DNA of 64,000 nucleotides from UTCHB3 sp964431385 (GTDB taxonomy: Bacteria > Bacteroidota > Ignavibacteria > Ignavibacteriales > Ignavibacteriaceae), in assembly GCA_964431385.1 (NCBI GenBank), contig CAYSJM010000005.1, positions 1 through 64,000 of the forward strand, read 5' to 3'. Each line of letters opens with the position of its first letter. The stretch's first letter is position 1. Shown here piece after piece: positions 51,125 through 61,066 of the stretch. Made by a program: the position numbers and the translations under genes. A model generated the notes under the pieces. It made no database searches. It saw only the letters and a program-made list of their open reading frames with translations, and had not been told where the DNA came from.

Positions 51125-52876
51125 ATGAAACAAGCAATCATCTACTTAATTTTTCTCACTTTTGTGACGAGTGCTCAGCGATTTATCAACATAACTGAAG
51201 GTCCCGTGGTTAATGATGGTGGAGATTCCCGTTCAGTGAACTGGATTGATTTCGATCGTGATGGTGATCTCGATCTCTTTGTAAGTAACGGCAAAAACGG
51301 AGGTCAGAACAACTTCTTTTATAAAAACAATGGCGATGGTACATTCTCCAAATTGGATTCGTTAATTATAACAAAGGATAATTCACCTTCCGTCGGGGCA
51401 TCGTGGGCTGATTTTGACAATGATGGATACCCGGATTTGTTTGTTTCGACCTGGTATAACAAAATCAATTATCTCTATAATAACAACGGTAATGGCACAT
51501 TTACCCAACTTTCATCGTCGGCGGTGATGACTGATTTAACTTATTCTGAAACAGGAACATGGGGGGACTACAATAAAGACGGCTGGTTGGACCTCTATGT
51601 AACAAACAGTGCCGGAAGCACTCGAAATTTGCTCTATAAAAACAATGGTGATGCAACTTTTACCAAGATCGCCCAAACTGGTTTTCTTACAGATCAATAT
51701 TTCTCAAGAAATGCAGATTTCATCGAATACAACGGTGACTTTCTGCCCGATCTCTTTGTTGTCAACGAAGGTGGACAGAACGAAAATCTCTACACAAATC
51801 TAGGAAACGGATCGTTCACCAGAACCGGAAACACGCCTCTCTTGAATAATGGCGGCAGTTCAATAAGCTCAAACTATGAAGACATCGACAACGACGGTGA
51901 TGTGGATTTTTTCATCTCCAACGCTGAAGGCGGCAGGAACTGGATGTTTATGAATGACGGAAATAACAACTTTACGAAGGTGATCGAACCTTTTAACAGT
52001 GATATCGCTAACTCTTTCTCAAGCATTTTTGGTGACATCGATAATGACGGAGACCTCGATCTTTTTGTATCAAATGCCTTCAATTCAACAAACACCCCAA
52101 TGAACAATTTCCTCTATATCAATCAGGGAAATGGAGTATTCACACGCGATACAGTGACTCTTTCAGCACAATCAGGCTGGACATACGGGGCTGCGTTCGC
52201 TGATTATAATAAAGACGGCTGGCTCGATCTCTTTACCGCGAATTGTTTTGGGGCAAACCAGAACAATTCACTGTATCGTAATTCGGGTGGAACAAATAAC
52301 TGGATAATTATCGATATTGAAGGGAAAAAAAGTAACCGTGATGCGATTGGGTCCGTGGTCAAAATCAAGGTGACAGAAAACGGAGTTTCAAGATGGATGA
52401 CCAGACGGGTTTCTGCTCAGTCGGGGCATTGCAGTCAAAATATGCAGTTACACTTCGGACTTGGAACAACAACCACCATCGACTCTGCGATAGTATTGTG
52501 GAGTTCCGGAATTGTGCAATTAGTGAATGGGCTAACCATTAATTCTTTTAATAAAATAGTTGAAGACACTACTCTCACTGACATAAAAGATGAACCGATC
52601 GGGTTAAAGAGCCAAAGTTTTAAGTTACATCAGAATTACCCAAATCCTTTTAATCCACAGACAACAATTTCTTTCACTACTGAAAAAGAAGGAATTGTAA
52701 CTCTGAGGATTTATGACATACTTGGAAATCTGGTACAGGAAGTCATGAACCAACATAAAAATGCAGGTCATCACTCAGTTGTAGTGAACGCGGATGGTTT
52801 TAGTTCAGGTGTTTATCTCTATGAACTCACTTCAAACGGTGGCAAAATTGTGAAGAAACTTTCAATTTTGAAATAA
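51125..52876 (+). CDS. T9SS-sorted FG-GAP/UnbV surface protein
   Basis: 583 residues from ATG 51125, chosen because AAAAGGAG lies upstream and the signal peptide (MKQAIIYLIFLTFVTSAQ) starts there; the frame itself runs 18 codons further. About 25-400 is a propeller of seven or so FG-GAP/VCBS-like repeats with calcium-type loops DxDxDGDxD (e.g. DFDRDGDLDLF, DIDNDGDVDFF, DYNKDGWLDLF). About 425-485 is an ASPIC/UnbV domain (GSVVKIKV ... SAQSGHCSQNMQLHFGLG). About 500-583 is the T9SS sorting tail (QNYPNPFNPQTTISF). Probably a secreted binding or adhesin-like protein. Confidence 0.93.
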   Translation: MKQAIIYLIFLTFVTSAQRFINITEGPVVNDGGDSRSVNWIDFDRDGDLDLFVSNGKNGGQNNFFYKNNGDGTFSKLDSLIITKDNSPSVGASWADFDNDGYPDLFVSTWYNKINYLYNNNGNGTFTQLSSSAVMTDLTYSETGTWGDYNKDGWLDLYVTNSAGSTRNLLYKNNGDATFTKIAQTGFLTDQYFSRNADFIEYNGDFLPDLFVVNEGGQNENLYTNLGNGSFTRTGNTPLLNNGGSSISSNYEDIDNDGDVDFFISNAEGGRNWMFMNDGNNNFTKVIEPFNSDIANSFSSIFGDIDNDGDLDLFVSNAFNSTNTPMNNFLYINQGNGVFTRDTVTLSAQSGWTYGAAFADYNKDGWLDLFTANCFGANQNNSLYRNSGGTNNWIIIDIEGKKSNRDAIGSVVKIKVTENGVSRWMTRRVSAQSGHCSQNMQLHFGLGTTTTIDSAIVLWSSGIVQLVNGLTINSFNKIVEDTTLTDIKDEPIGLKSQSFKLHQNYPNPFNPQTTISFTTEKEGIVTLRIYDILGNLVQEVMNQHKNAGHHSVVVNADGFSSGVYLYELTSNGGKIVKKLSILK

Positions 52877-52889
52877 AAGCTAAAGGTAC

Positions 52890-52924
52890 TTCCCCCGATT
52901 ATATTTAAGTGGGAGAATTTTTGT
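52890..52924 (+). terminator. Weak terminator-like hairpin
   Basis: TTCCCCC (52890-52896) can pair in part with GTGGGAG (52909-52915), followed by AATTTTT. Short stem; it may instead be part of the promoter of the next gene. Confidence 0.35.
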
Positions 52925-52936
52925 AAATTTCACATC

Positions 52937-54010
52937 ATGAAAAAATGTAAATTAATTCTCCTCGCTATTCTTTCGGTTTTGGCTTTTACTGTCAACTCAT
53001 GCACCCTTTACGAAGCTGCACCAAACCTGGCTCACGATAAATTGTTGATGAGCTGGTTGAGTGATCCCCGGTATGTTGAGACTGAGTTAAGGGTCACCAT
53101 AAAGAATTTTAAGGTCCTCACGGGGAATGAATTAATTAAAGCCAATCGCGAAATGAACATTCCCGATAATACTCCACCCACCTTCAGAATCTGGAGCTCA
53201 CAACCATTAGAATATATAAACCAAAAGAATGTGCAATTCCTCGGTGTTTCTCAAGAACCTGATGAGAAGTGGACAGACACGGAAAATGGTAATGTCATTT
53301 TTTACTGGGATATCGCAAAAAGATTAAAAGACGGTGATTCGATAGTGATTTCAAGAAGATTCCGGTATGATTTATTCAATTTTGCAGTTCCACAAGACAT
53401 TCAAACTGCAAATGCACCCGACGGAATGATCGAAGATCCTGCAAGATTTCTTTTATCCGAAGAGTTTTTGGAATTAAACGACAGCATCAAAGCAAAAGCC
53501 GCCTCAATTGCCGGTAGTGAAACCGATCCTTTGAAGAAGGCACGCCTCTTTTATGATTGGACGAGGGGAAACATGAAATATGAGTGGCCTGTACTCGTAA
53601 GAGGAGCAGGTGAGGCTCTAAAAACCTGTAAAGGTGACTGTGGACAATATTCCTATCTTTATATCGCTTTGTGCAGATCTGCTAACATCCCTTCAAGATT
53701 GGTATCAGGTTTTATGTTGGCTCCCGATACCCTCAGCTACCATGTCTGGTCAGAAATTCAACTTCCCGGTCTCGGCTGGGTACCTGTAGATTGTACAGAT
53801 AAAAATGGATTCCTTTCGTTGGATAATCGGAGGCTTGTAACCTCTCGAGGTATGAATATACTTCTAAGGAATGTACCCGTTTGGGCAACCTATAAAAACA
53901 GCGAAGCCCAAAACGGAAAAACAGACTTTATGCAGATGATGACAACAGTAATCAGTGGGTGTAAAGCCGAGGTATCATCCCGACGAATAATTCACAAATT
54001 CGAAAAGTAG
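52937..54010 (+). CDS. Lipoprotein with transglutaminase-like domain
   Basis: 357 residues. Signal with VLAFTVNSC (Cys22) as lipobox. About 60-160 is a beta-rich domain. About 165-320 is a transglutaminase-core (cysteine peptidase-like) fold: Cys in CKGDCGQYSYLYIALCR, His in YHVWSEIQLPG, Asp in WVPVDCTDKNG, so the catalytic triad is complete. Members act as peptidases, amidases or cross-linkers; the substrate is unknown. Envelope-anchored. Convergent with the TPR-like exported protein, 3 bases between their stops. Confidence 0.9.
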   Translation: MKKCKLILLAILSVLAFTVNSCTLYEAAPNLAHDKLLMSWLSDPRYVETELRVTIKNFKVLTGNELIKANREMNIPDNTPPTFRIWSSQPLEYINQKNVQFLGVSQEPDEKWTDTENGNVIFYWDIAKRLKDGDSIVISRRFRYDLFNFAVPQDIQTANAPDGMIEDPARFLLSEEFLELNDSIKAKAASIAGSETDPLKKARLFYDWTRGNMKYEWPVLVRGAGEALKTCKGDCGQYSYLYIALCRSANIPSRLVSGFMLAPDTLSYHVWSEIQLPGLGWVPVDCTDKNGFLSLDNRRLVTSRGMNILLRNVPVWATYKNSEAQNGKTDFMQMMTTVISGCKAEVSSRRIIHKFEK

Positions 54011-54013
54011 CTG

Positions 54014-54655
54014 CTACTTTTTCTCATTGGCTCTCTTCAATAGTCCTTCGGCTACACTCTTCCCCCAATGTGGGTGAATTGAGCTCTTTGGCTCAAAGGT
54101 ATCAAATTTTTCCAAAGCAGAAACTATCATGGGTTTAGCTTTTTCCAGTCCACCACCCATCATCTCCGGCGTAAACATCACAACCATCCCTTTTTGAAGA
54201 TCAACTCTGGGGTTGGAAGGGTCAAGTTCTGCAGCTTTATCGATATATTTTGTGGCGAGTGGTGAAAGTGCCATAAATCTTTCCATCGGACTGACCGTTA
54301 TTCTCGCGTAAACAATCATCGATTTTATCACATAAATATCTGAATTATCGGGTTCGAGAGAATCAGCACGATTGATGTATTTTTCTGCTTTGTCAATAAT
54401 CTCTTCTTTTAAGATATTGTCTTTTTCACGCATCGAAAGGGTTGCATTTGCCATCGATGCATAATATTGTGGAATCCACTCCCCTTTTTCAGCATCTGCA
54501 ATTCTTTCAAAACCATTTTTTAGGAGCAGAGCCGTCTCAATGGTCTGTGCCGTATCCATTATCGCAAGATTTTTTTCGATCGCTTTAACCAATTTGTCAC
54601 TTTGTGCAATAAGGGCACTACTCAACAAAATGAAAGCAAAAACTACATTTTTCAT
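54014..54655 (-). CDS. Exported TPR-like protein (213 aa)
   Basis: Signal peptide about 1-17 (VVFAFILLSSALIAQ). The rest is helical with TPR-like features (KAEKYINRADSLEPDNSDIYVIKSMIVYAR, KYIDKAAELDPSNPRVDLQKGMVV). I do not recognise a named family. It is 10 bases after the TonB receptor gene on the same strand and so probably in its operon, perhaps an accessory periplasmic protein for that receptor. Confidence 0.83.
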   Translation of the reverse strand: MKNVVFAFILLSSALIAQSDKLVKAIEKNLAIMDTAQTIETALLLKNGFERIADAEKGEWIPQYYASMANATLSMREKDNILKEEIIDKAEKYINRADSLEPDNSDIYVIKSMIVYARITVSPMERFMALSPLATKYIDKAAELDPSNPRVDLQKGMVVMFTPEMMGGGLEKAKPMIVSALEKFDTFEPKSSIHPHWGKSVAEGLLKRANEKK

Positions 54656-54665
54656 ATTTATTCTC

Positions 54666-56780
54666 TTATTTGTAATCTAATGAAATGAAAACACCCAAAA
54701 AGTAGGTGCGAAGTGCGGGTGCAATTACTTCCTGTCTTCTGATTCCGTCTGCTGAATACCGGTAGCCGTAAATATTCTCGTAGCCTGGTAGATTGGTAAT
54801 CGAGACATATACGATGGTAAAATAGTCAAAAATTGTGGTCAACCAACTCCCGTTAAAACTTAAACTATGTTGAACAGGGGTCATGTCGCCATTAAAAATC
54901 GGATTATTTGGATTAAAATATGGTCTTCCGGAAGTAAAAGTATAAGTAAATCCGATAAACGAATTAAGAGCTCTGAAGAACTGCTTGTAAACGAGTGACA
55001 GAGTATGCTCGGAGGCAAAAGTTGGAGTTGCTAATGATGGAAAATCGCGATAATCTCTTTTTGTATCTAAGTAAGAGTAAGAAATCCAATAATCAATATT
55101 ATCAAAAGTCGCACCCCTGTCTCTCCAGAAAATGTCGATACCTCGGGCATACCCGCTACCATTGTTCCTGTACTCCGGCAAACTTAGAGTTGGGGATGTA
55201 AAATTTCTTTTAACGAGTGAAGAATATTCTTTGTAGTAACCTTCAATTCTAAAAGTCTGTCTCTCACCTATATACTGATAGTTTAGTATATAATGATCAG
55301 CCCGCTCAAAATCAAGATCCTTTGCCTGATATAAAAATATCCTTTCAGGAGTTTGATAGAACTGACCAAAAGCAAAGTTTATTTGATCATTTTCCCAAAG
55401 TTTTAGTGCAAATGAGAATCTTGGAGCAATGTTTGCTTTTTTGATGTAGTCTGCATATTCATACCGGACACCAACACGAAATGCTGCAATATTGGAGATG
55501 AAAAAGTCGGTCTCTGCAAAACCGGCGTAATATTTGTCATCGAGTTGGGCTTTTAATGATGAGAAAGAATCATCTGCCTTTAAAAACCAGGTTTCACCAC
55601 CAACAGTAAGGAAAGCATTGTCACCAATGTTCTTTGTCCCTTTTACTTTCACCTGATGAACCTGATCATCACGGTTTGCAGGGAATGTGTTTATTTGCAG
55701 ATCATCATTATTGTTGCTGAACGAATATCCGGCAAAAAAAGCAATATCTCCGGGTAAAATATCTGTGTAATTTGTATTTACATAATAGTTGTTGTTGTTC
55801 AGTTGGAATCGGTTTTTTGTCCCCGGAGCATCAAGATTTGGGTTGTAGAGCGACAATTCCGTGTTTGAAAAAGTGCCGTAAAATTTGTACATCCCCGATT
55901 CACCTGTTTTATGGCGAAGAAAAAATGTACTCGCCTTGGTAATTGGTGCCACATCCCAATCCACTCGTTGCGGAATTATATTATTGTAAGGGGAAAGGTT
56001 AAAGTAGTCTGCGGAAATCCCAATTGCTGTTTTTTCCCATCTCTGGGTATGCACTGCATTAAAACCTGCTGCGAGAAGACCAAATGAACTTCTAGTATCG
56101 GGAGGAAGATCGATACTTCTCAAAAGTAAAGTTGAAGACAATGCCTGACCATATTGAGCGGAATAACCGCCCGTGCTGAAGATAGTTCCCTTAAAAAGCA
56201 CAGGTGCAAACCTGCCCCTCTGAGGCACATCGGGCACATTGGAAAAATAAGGGTTCTGAACAACCATCTCATCGATAATGGTTTTAGTTTCTGCGGAAGA
56301 ACCACCCCGTACAAAAAGTCCTTCCTGTTCACCAACCTGTGAGGTACCCGGAAGTGTGTTCAAAGCACCCGAAAGATCGCCAGTCGCTCCTGCGGTTGTG
56401 AGAATATCGAGAGGTTTTAGAACTACCGATTTTCTCTCATCAGAAGCTTCAAATGAACCGGCAGAAATGGTCACCTGCTTCATGATCTTGGCGTCGGGAT
56501 CGAGTTTTATTTCAAATGTGAGTGGTTTCCCATCCAGTAAAATCTTTGATTCTTTTGTTTTGTAGCCGATGTAACTGGCAATAAGAATCTGCTCGCCAGT
56601 TTCAGTTGTTGTAAATTCAAAATTCCCTTTCACATCGCTTGAGGCACCATCGTAGCTTCCCTTAATGAAGATATTTGCTCCTGTCAGCAATTCTCCCTGG
56701 GAAGAACGAATAACCCCTGAGATTTTGGTCTGTGAAAAAAGTGTGAAAGGTAACAGTAAAATCAGTAACAGATACTTCAT
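54666..56780 (-). CDS. TonB-dependent outer-membrane receptor (704 aa)
   Basis: Signal peptide 1-16 (LLLILLLPFTLFSQ); carboxypeptidase-regulatory-like domain about 18-100 (KISGVIRSSQGELLTGANIFIKG); plug about 105-220 (DLSGALNTLPGTSQVGEQEGLFVRGGSSAETKTIIDEM); barrel to 704 with aromatic-rich strands ending GVFISLDYK. Shorter than the receptor at 36-39 kb and with no Pho-like box upstream. Substrate unknown; no SusD, siderophore or cobalamin gene is nearby. Likely co-transcribed with the TPR-like protein behind it. Confidence 0.92.
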   Translation of the reverse strand: MKYLLLILLLPFTLFSQTKISGVIRSSQGELLTGANIFIKGSYDGASSDVKGNFEFTTTETGEQILIASYIGYKTKESKILLDGKPLTFEIKLDPDAKIMKQVTISAGSFEASDERKSVVLKPLDILTTAGATGDLSGALNTLPGTSQVGEQEGLFVRGGSSAETKTIIDEMVVQNPYFSNVPDVPQRGRFAPVLFKGTIFSTGGYSAQYGQALSSTLLLRSIDLPPDTRSSFGLLAAGFNAVHTQRWEKTAIGISADYFNLSPYNNIIPQRVDWDVAPITKASTFFLRHKTGESGMYKFYGTFSNTELSLYNPNLDAPGTKNRFQLNNNNYYVNTNYTDILPGDIAFFAGYSFSNNNDDLQINTFPANRDDQVHQVKVKGTKNIGDNAFLTVGGETWFLKADDSFSSLKAQLDDKYYAGFAETDFFISNIAAFRVGVRYEYADYIKKANIAPRFSFALKLWENDQINFAFGQFYQTPERIFLYQAKDLDFERADHYILNYQYIGERQTFRIEGYYKEYSSLVKRNFTSPTLSLPEYRNNGSGYARGIDIFWRDRGATFDNIDYWISYSYLDTKRDYRDFPSLATPTFASEHTLSLVYKQFFRALNSFIGFTYTFTSGRPYFNPNNPIFNGDMTPVQHSLSFNGSWLTTIFDYFTIVYVSITNLPGYENIYGYRYSADGIRRQEVIAPALRTYFLGVFISLDYK

Positions 56781-56880
56781 AGCATTCTTCTATTAGTTTA
56801 TATTAAAACCTTCAAAAATTAATTAAAAGTTTCAAATAAGAGGAAAAATAATTGATGAGCGGAAAAAAGAGTGTATAAAA

Positions 56881-56933
56881 ACAAAAAGAGAGGATATCAA
56901 AAGTTTGTATCAGAAACTTTCAATATTCTCTCT
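56881..56933 (-). terminator. Long hairpin terminator
   Basis: On the minus strand AGAGAG-A-ATAT-TG-AAAGTTT ... AAACTTT-TG-ATAT-C-CTCTCT forms a ~20-bp nearly perfect stem (56887-56933) followed by TTTTTG. It ends the transcript of the exported protein at 56944 and separates it from the TonB receptor. Confidence 0.85.
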
Positions 56934-56943
56934 TCAAAAAAGA

Positions 56944-57675
56944 TTAGAATGTTTTTATAAAATTGAGTGAGATGTTTGCCGGTGCAACCTGAGAGATGTT
57001 ATAGTCAAAATAGAAATTCCAGGATGTTTCAATGCTTTTGTTGTAAGATGAAACAAGCCGAACTGCATTAATGGCACTTGCAATTCTGTTCAGGATCATC
57101 CCACCAACCACAAATCTGATGTTGTTATTCCAACTTTCGGATGAAGTCCAAAGTTCTCTGTAACCTTTTCGTTCATTGTTGCTTGTCCAGCTCCAGGAGT
57201 GAGTTGCAGTATTATACATCTTACTAAATCTACCCTGTTTTGCCATGTCATCGTTGAAGTCGTTAATATTTAAGTAGTTACCAATGTCAGCGTAATAATC
57301 ACCATTTTTAGCAGCCATGTTTTTCACTCCACCGTAAGACTCGGCGTATGAAAAATAATTATCTTTTTGCCTGTCAGAATAATATCTCATCCCACCATAA
57401 GCAAGCCACAGACCCGCTTCAGCTATTGTGAAATATTTCCCGCTTGAATACCCTTCAGCATAAAGTTCTCCCATTCCGGGAAGGATTACAGAATAAAGAA
57501 TTGCAAGTCCGGCATTTTTCTTTCCCGGGGCTTGAAGTGAAGGCTTAAATGAGAGATTGCTATTTTCGGGCATCTCTTTAAAATTCATATTGGTTCTAAA
57601 AGCCGCGAGTGAACTTGATTCTTGTGCACTTACGACAAAAGAAACCGACAGTAAAATAACAAATAAACTTTTCAT
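56944..57675 (-). CDS. Exported or membrane protein of unknown function (243 aa)
   Basis: Signal peptide about 1-17 (LFVILLSVSFVVSAQ). Then a proline/serine linker and two hydrophobic segments, LAILYSVILPGMGELYAEGYSSGKYFTIAEAGLWLAYGG near 56-95 and a second near 190-212 (FVVGGMILNRIASAINAVRLV), in the manner of small DUF5683-like envelope proteins of Bacteroidota. The family is a guess; function unknown. It lies 9 bases after mtaB and may share its transcript. Confidence 0.8.
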   Translation of the reverse strand: MKSLFVILLSVSFVVSAQESSSLAAFRTNMNFKEMPENSNLSFKPSLQAPGKKNAGLAILYSVILPGMGELYAEGYSSGKYFTIAEAGLWLAYGGMRYYSDRQKDNYFSYAESYGGVKNMAAKNGDYYADIGNYLNINDFNDDMAKQGRFSKMYNTATHSWSWTSNNERKGYRELWTSSESWNNNIRFVVGGMILNRIASAINAVRLVSSYNKSIETSWNFYFDYNISQVAPANISLNFIKTF

Positions 57676-57684
57676 TAACTGACC

Positions 57685-59001
57685 TTAAACGGTAATCGGT
57701 TCGGTTTCAACTATTTCTCCGTAACATTGTTCTGCATCGTTAGAGAGAATCCTGAATTTTGAGAATTTGTTTGTAAACTCTGACTGGAAAGGATGGCTGA
57801 CTCTCACATATTCTGATGAGAATCCTTTCATTTCACCCGAATTATCGGTATTTTCAAACAACACTTCCACTTCTTTGCCTGACATAGAAGAGTAAAACTC
57901 ATCTTTTTTCTTCTGACTAAGAATCCTAAGTACATTAGTACGCCGCCTTCTTTCAGCGACATCGACCACTCCCGACATATTTATTGCCTTGGTTCTGGGT
58001 CGTTCAGAGTATGTAAAAACATGAAAATATGAAACCGGGAGGTTTAAGAGGAAATTGTGCGTTTCTGTAAATTCCTTCTCACCTTCACCGGGGAAGCCGG
58101 TTATTACATCAACTCCGATTCCCAGACCGGGTACAATTTTATTGGCTTTATATATCAACTTTTCATAGTCACCCGTTCCATATCTTCTCTGCATCAGGCG
58201 AAGTATAGTCGGACTGCCACTTTGTAGCGGGATATGAAAATGTTTCACTAATCTATCAGAACCTGCTGTAAGCTCAAGTATTCTGTCTGTCAACAAATTG
58301 GGTTCTATCGATGAAATGCGTATTCTGTAGTCACCCGGCACTTCAATCAATTTTAGTAACAAATTGTAAAAAGAAGTGTCAACATTTTTGCCATAATCAC
58401 CAACATTTACTCCGGTGAGAATAATCTCTTTATACCCGCCGTTAATCAACTCGGCGAATTTTTCCAACGCTTTACCGGGATCCATACTTCTGCTGCTTCC
58501 GCGAGCGAGAGGAATGGTACAAAAAGTACATTTGTAGTCACAACCATCCTGAATCTTAAAGTAGGCTCTTGTTCTGCCATCAGTGTCGCCTGAAGAAGCA
58601 AAACCAAATTCACTCGAAAGGTCTTCTACGGGAGAAACAAAGATACAGGCGAGGTCTCTTTTTTCAAAATTCTCGATGAATGAAAATACATCAAACTTTT
58701 CTTTACTGCCGAGTACTATATCGACGCCCTCGATAGCAGCAATTTCTTCAGGGCGAAGTTGTGCATAACACCCTGTTACCACCACATAAGCATCAGGATT
58801 CGACCTTAAGGCTTTCCGGACGATTTGACGGCAGTCTTTTTCCGCATTCTCGGTGACGGTACATGTGTTTATTACATACACATCCGCTTCGTGATTAAAA
58901 TCAACTACTTCAAAACCATTTTTCAGGAATTGCCTCCCGATTGTGGAGGTTTCCGAAAAATTAAGTTTACAACCTAATGTATGTAAAGCAACTTTCTTCA
59001 T
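57685..59001 (-). CDS. mtaB: tRNA methylthiotransferase MtaB
   Basis: 438 residues from ATG 59001 (a TTG two codons upstream is not needed). N-terminal UPF0004 domain with cluster Cys in LGCKLNFSE, INTCTVTE and VTGCYAQ; radical-SAM domain with CDYKCTFCTIPLARG (Cx3Cx2C); C-terminal TRAM domain (about 375-438). The LGCKLN start and overall layout separate it from MiaB and RimO. It adds the methylthio group to t6A37 of tRNAs reading ANN codons. Needs two [4Fe-4S]. Confidence 0.94.
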   Translation of the reverse strand: MKKVALHTLGCKLNFSETSTIGRQFLKNGFEVVDFNHEADVYVINTCTVTENAEKDCRQIVRKALRSNPDAYVVVTGCYAQLRPEEIAAIEGVDIVLGSKEKFDVFSFIENFEKRDLACIFVSPVEDLSSEFGFASSGDTDGRTRAYFKIQDGCDYKCTFCTIPLARGSSRSMDPGKALEKFAELINGGYKEIILTGVNVGDYGKNVDTSFYNLLLKLIEVPGDYRIRISSIEPNLLTDRILELTAGSDRLVKHFHIPLQSGSPTILRLMQRRYGTGDYEKLIYKANKIVPGLGIGVDVITGFPGEGEKEFTETHNFLLNLPVSYFHVFTYSERPRTKAINMSGVVDVAERRRRTNVLRILSQKKKDEFYSSMSGKEVEVLFENTDNSGEMKGFSSEYVRVSHPFQSEFTNKFSKFRILSNDAEQCYGEIVETEPITV

Positions 59002-59087
59002 TAACAATCTAAAAAATTAAACATAAATTTAACTCACAATGCCGGTTCAAAAAAGGCAGTTTCCTGTCTGAAATTACCCCTGGAATA

Positions 59088-59120
59088 TAAAAAAGAGGCT
59101 GCACTAAAAATGCAGCCTCT
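59088..59120 (-). terminator. Terminator of rpsA
   Basis: On the minus strand AGAGGCTGCA-TTTTTAG-TGCAGCCTCT is a perfect 10-bp stem (59094-59120) followed by a T-rich run. Confidence 0.9.
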
Positions 59121-59144
59121 AATTACATGATCAATAATTGATCA

Positions 59145-60959
59145 TTAATTTCCTTCTTTTTTAGGTTTTCCGGCAGCCGGAGAAACTTCAAATGTAGGGA
59201 AATCGAGATTTTCAACTTTGGAGGTTTCTGCGTTCTGGAAATCAGAAACATTAACTTTCTCAAGTTTATGAGTAGCCATGTATTCTTTTATTTCCTCTTC
59301 GTCTTTATCTTTAAGATAAGCGACGGAGCTAAGAACGATTTTTTTGTTCTCTTTGTCGAAATCAATTACTTTAAGGCTTACTTCCTGATCAATGAGGAAA
59401 TGGTTTCCAACATTTTTAACCTTGCCGGGTGAAAGTTGTGAAGTAGGAACAAAAGCATCAACGCCTTCTTCCAGTTCAACAATAACACCTTTTTCGATCA
59501 ATCTTGAAATTTTTCCTTTAGTTTCAGTTCCGGTTCCATAAAGGGTTTCGAATCTGTCCCAGGGATTATCCTGAATCTGTTTGTGACCCAATGAGATTTT
59601 TCTCTGTTCGGTATCAACAGTGAGAACCACTACATCAATTCTTTCACCTTTTTTGACAACTTCCCCGGGGTGGCGGATTTTCTTTGTCCATGAAAGATCA
59701 CTGATGTGGATGAGTCCGTCGATTCCGGGCTCCAGTTCAACAAAAACACCAAAGGTGGTAAGATTTCTTACGATACCTGTGTGTTTGCTGCCAACAGGGT
59801 ATTTAGCCATCAATTCATGCCATGGATCCGGTTCAAGCTGTTTCATACCGAGAGAAATTTTCTTCTCTTCAGCATCAAGGCTAAGGATTACTGCCTCGAT
59901 TACCTGTCCCATTGAAACCATCTGTGATGGATGTTTGATGTGCTGAGTCCAGCTCATTTCACTGTTGTGAATGAGACCTTCGATGCCTTTTTCGATTTCG
60001 ATAAATGCACCATACTCGGTAAGAGAAACAACTCTGCCTGAAACTTTTTTGCCAATTTCATATTTTTCGGCAATGTTTTCCCATGGGTGCGGGAGAAGTT
60101 TTTTAAGGCTAAGAGAAATTCTTCTCTTCTCTTCGTCGAAGTCTGTAACAACAACTTTTATCTTCTCATCAAGTTTAACCACTTCGTTGGGGTGATTAAT
60201 TCTGCCCCAGCTAAGATCGGTGATATGGATAAGACCGTCAACACCACCGAGATCCACAAACACACCAAAATCTGTAATTGCTTTAACAGTACCTTCGAGG
60301 ATTTGACCCTTGTCGAGGCTGTGTAAAATTGCGTGTCTCTGATCAGCGAGTTCTTCTTCAACGAGCACTTTGTGTGATACGACAACATTCTCAGTAGGGA
60401 TGTTAACTTTAACTACTTTAAAGTCCATCTCTCTGCCGACAAATGCGTCAAAGTCTCTGATTGGGCGTACATCAATTTGTGACCCGGGAAGGAATGCATC
60501 CATACCCATAAGGTCAACAACCATACCGCCTTTAATTCTGCGGGTGATTCTACCTTGAATAACATCACCACTATCGTGTGCTGCAAGAACTCTTTCCCAA
60601 ACTCTCAAGAAATCTGCTCTCTTCTTGCTGAGAACCAGGTTACCTTCCTGATCTTCAACGGATTCGAGAACCACTTCGACTTCGGTTCCAAGTTTAAGGT
60701 CGGTCATACCTTCAAATTCTGAAATGGGTATCTGACCTTCTGATTTGAAACCAACATCCACTATGACATAGTCGGGCTGAATACGAACAATTTTACCCTT
60801 GACCATCTCTTTCTCTTTGACATTTCTAAACGATTCGCCAAAGAGTGATGCGAGTTCTGAAAATTCTTCCTGTGTATATTCGTCATCAAAGAAATATTTC
60901 TTTGATTTGTTAAACAAGACCTCAAGATCCAATGTTGGGGTCTTCTTTTCTTCGGACAT
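59145..60959 (-). CDS. rpsA: 30S ribosomal protein S1
   Basis: 604 residues with six S1 (OB-fold) domains: two degenerate ones (about 45-115 and 125-200) that bind the ribosome, and four clearer ones (about 215-285, 300-372, 387-460 and 473-545), each with the VxxITxFGxFVxLxxGxxGLIHxSxxS pattern, then an acidic/Lys-rich tail. It unfolds and brings mRNA to the 30S subunit. This matters here, because many genes of the window lack a Shine-Dalgarno and several use TTG. GGAGG before ATG 60959. An inverted repeat upstream may be a leader signal. Confidence 0.96.
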   Translation of the reverse strand: MSEEKKTPTLDLEVLFNKSKKYFFDDEYTQEEFSELASLFGESFRNVKEKEMVKGKIVRIQPDYVIVDVGFKSEGQIPISEFEGMTDLKLGTEVEVVLESVEDQEGNLVLSKKRADFLRVWERVLAAHDSGDVIQGRITRRIKGGMVVDLMGMDAFLPGSQIDVRPIRDFDAFVGREMDFKVVKVNIPTENVVVSHKVLVEEELADQRHAILHSLDKGQILEGTVKAITDFGVFVDLGGVDGLIHITDLSWGRINHPNEVVKLDEKIKVVVTDFDEEKRRISLSLKKLLPHPWENIAEKYEIGKKVSGRVVSLTEYGAFIEIEKGIEGLIHNSEMSWTQHIKHPSQMVSMGQVIEAVILSLDAEEKKISLGMKQLEPDPWHELMAKYPVGSKHTGIVRNLTTFGVFVELEPGIDGLIHISDLSWTKKIRHPGEVVKKGERIDVVVLTVDTEQRKISLGHKQIQDNPWDRFETLYGTGTETKGKISRLIEKGVIVELEEGVDAFVPTSQLSPGKVKNVGNHFLIDQEVSLKVIDFDKENKKIVLSSVAYLKDKDEEEIKEYMATHKLEKVNVSDFQNAETSKVENLDFPTFEVSPAAGKPKKEGN

Positions 60960-61027
60960 TAATCCTCCAATGTACGGTTATTGCTGTTTGCTCAAAACTG
61001 CCAAAGGGCTCGCAGCATTATTGATTG

Positions 61028-61052
61028 GTTAGTGTAACATATACTGACTAAC
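61028..61052 (-). promoter_or_regulatory. Inverted repeat upstream of rpsA
   Basis: GTTAGT (61028-61033) and ACTAAC (61047-61052) form a dyad in the 107-base ispH-rpsA spacer. It could be a leader hairpin for S1 autoregulation or an operator; nothing else supports either. Confidence 0.35.
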
Positions 61053-61066
61053 TGCAGTTTATTGTG

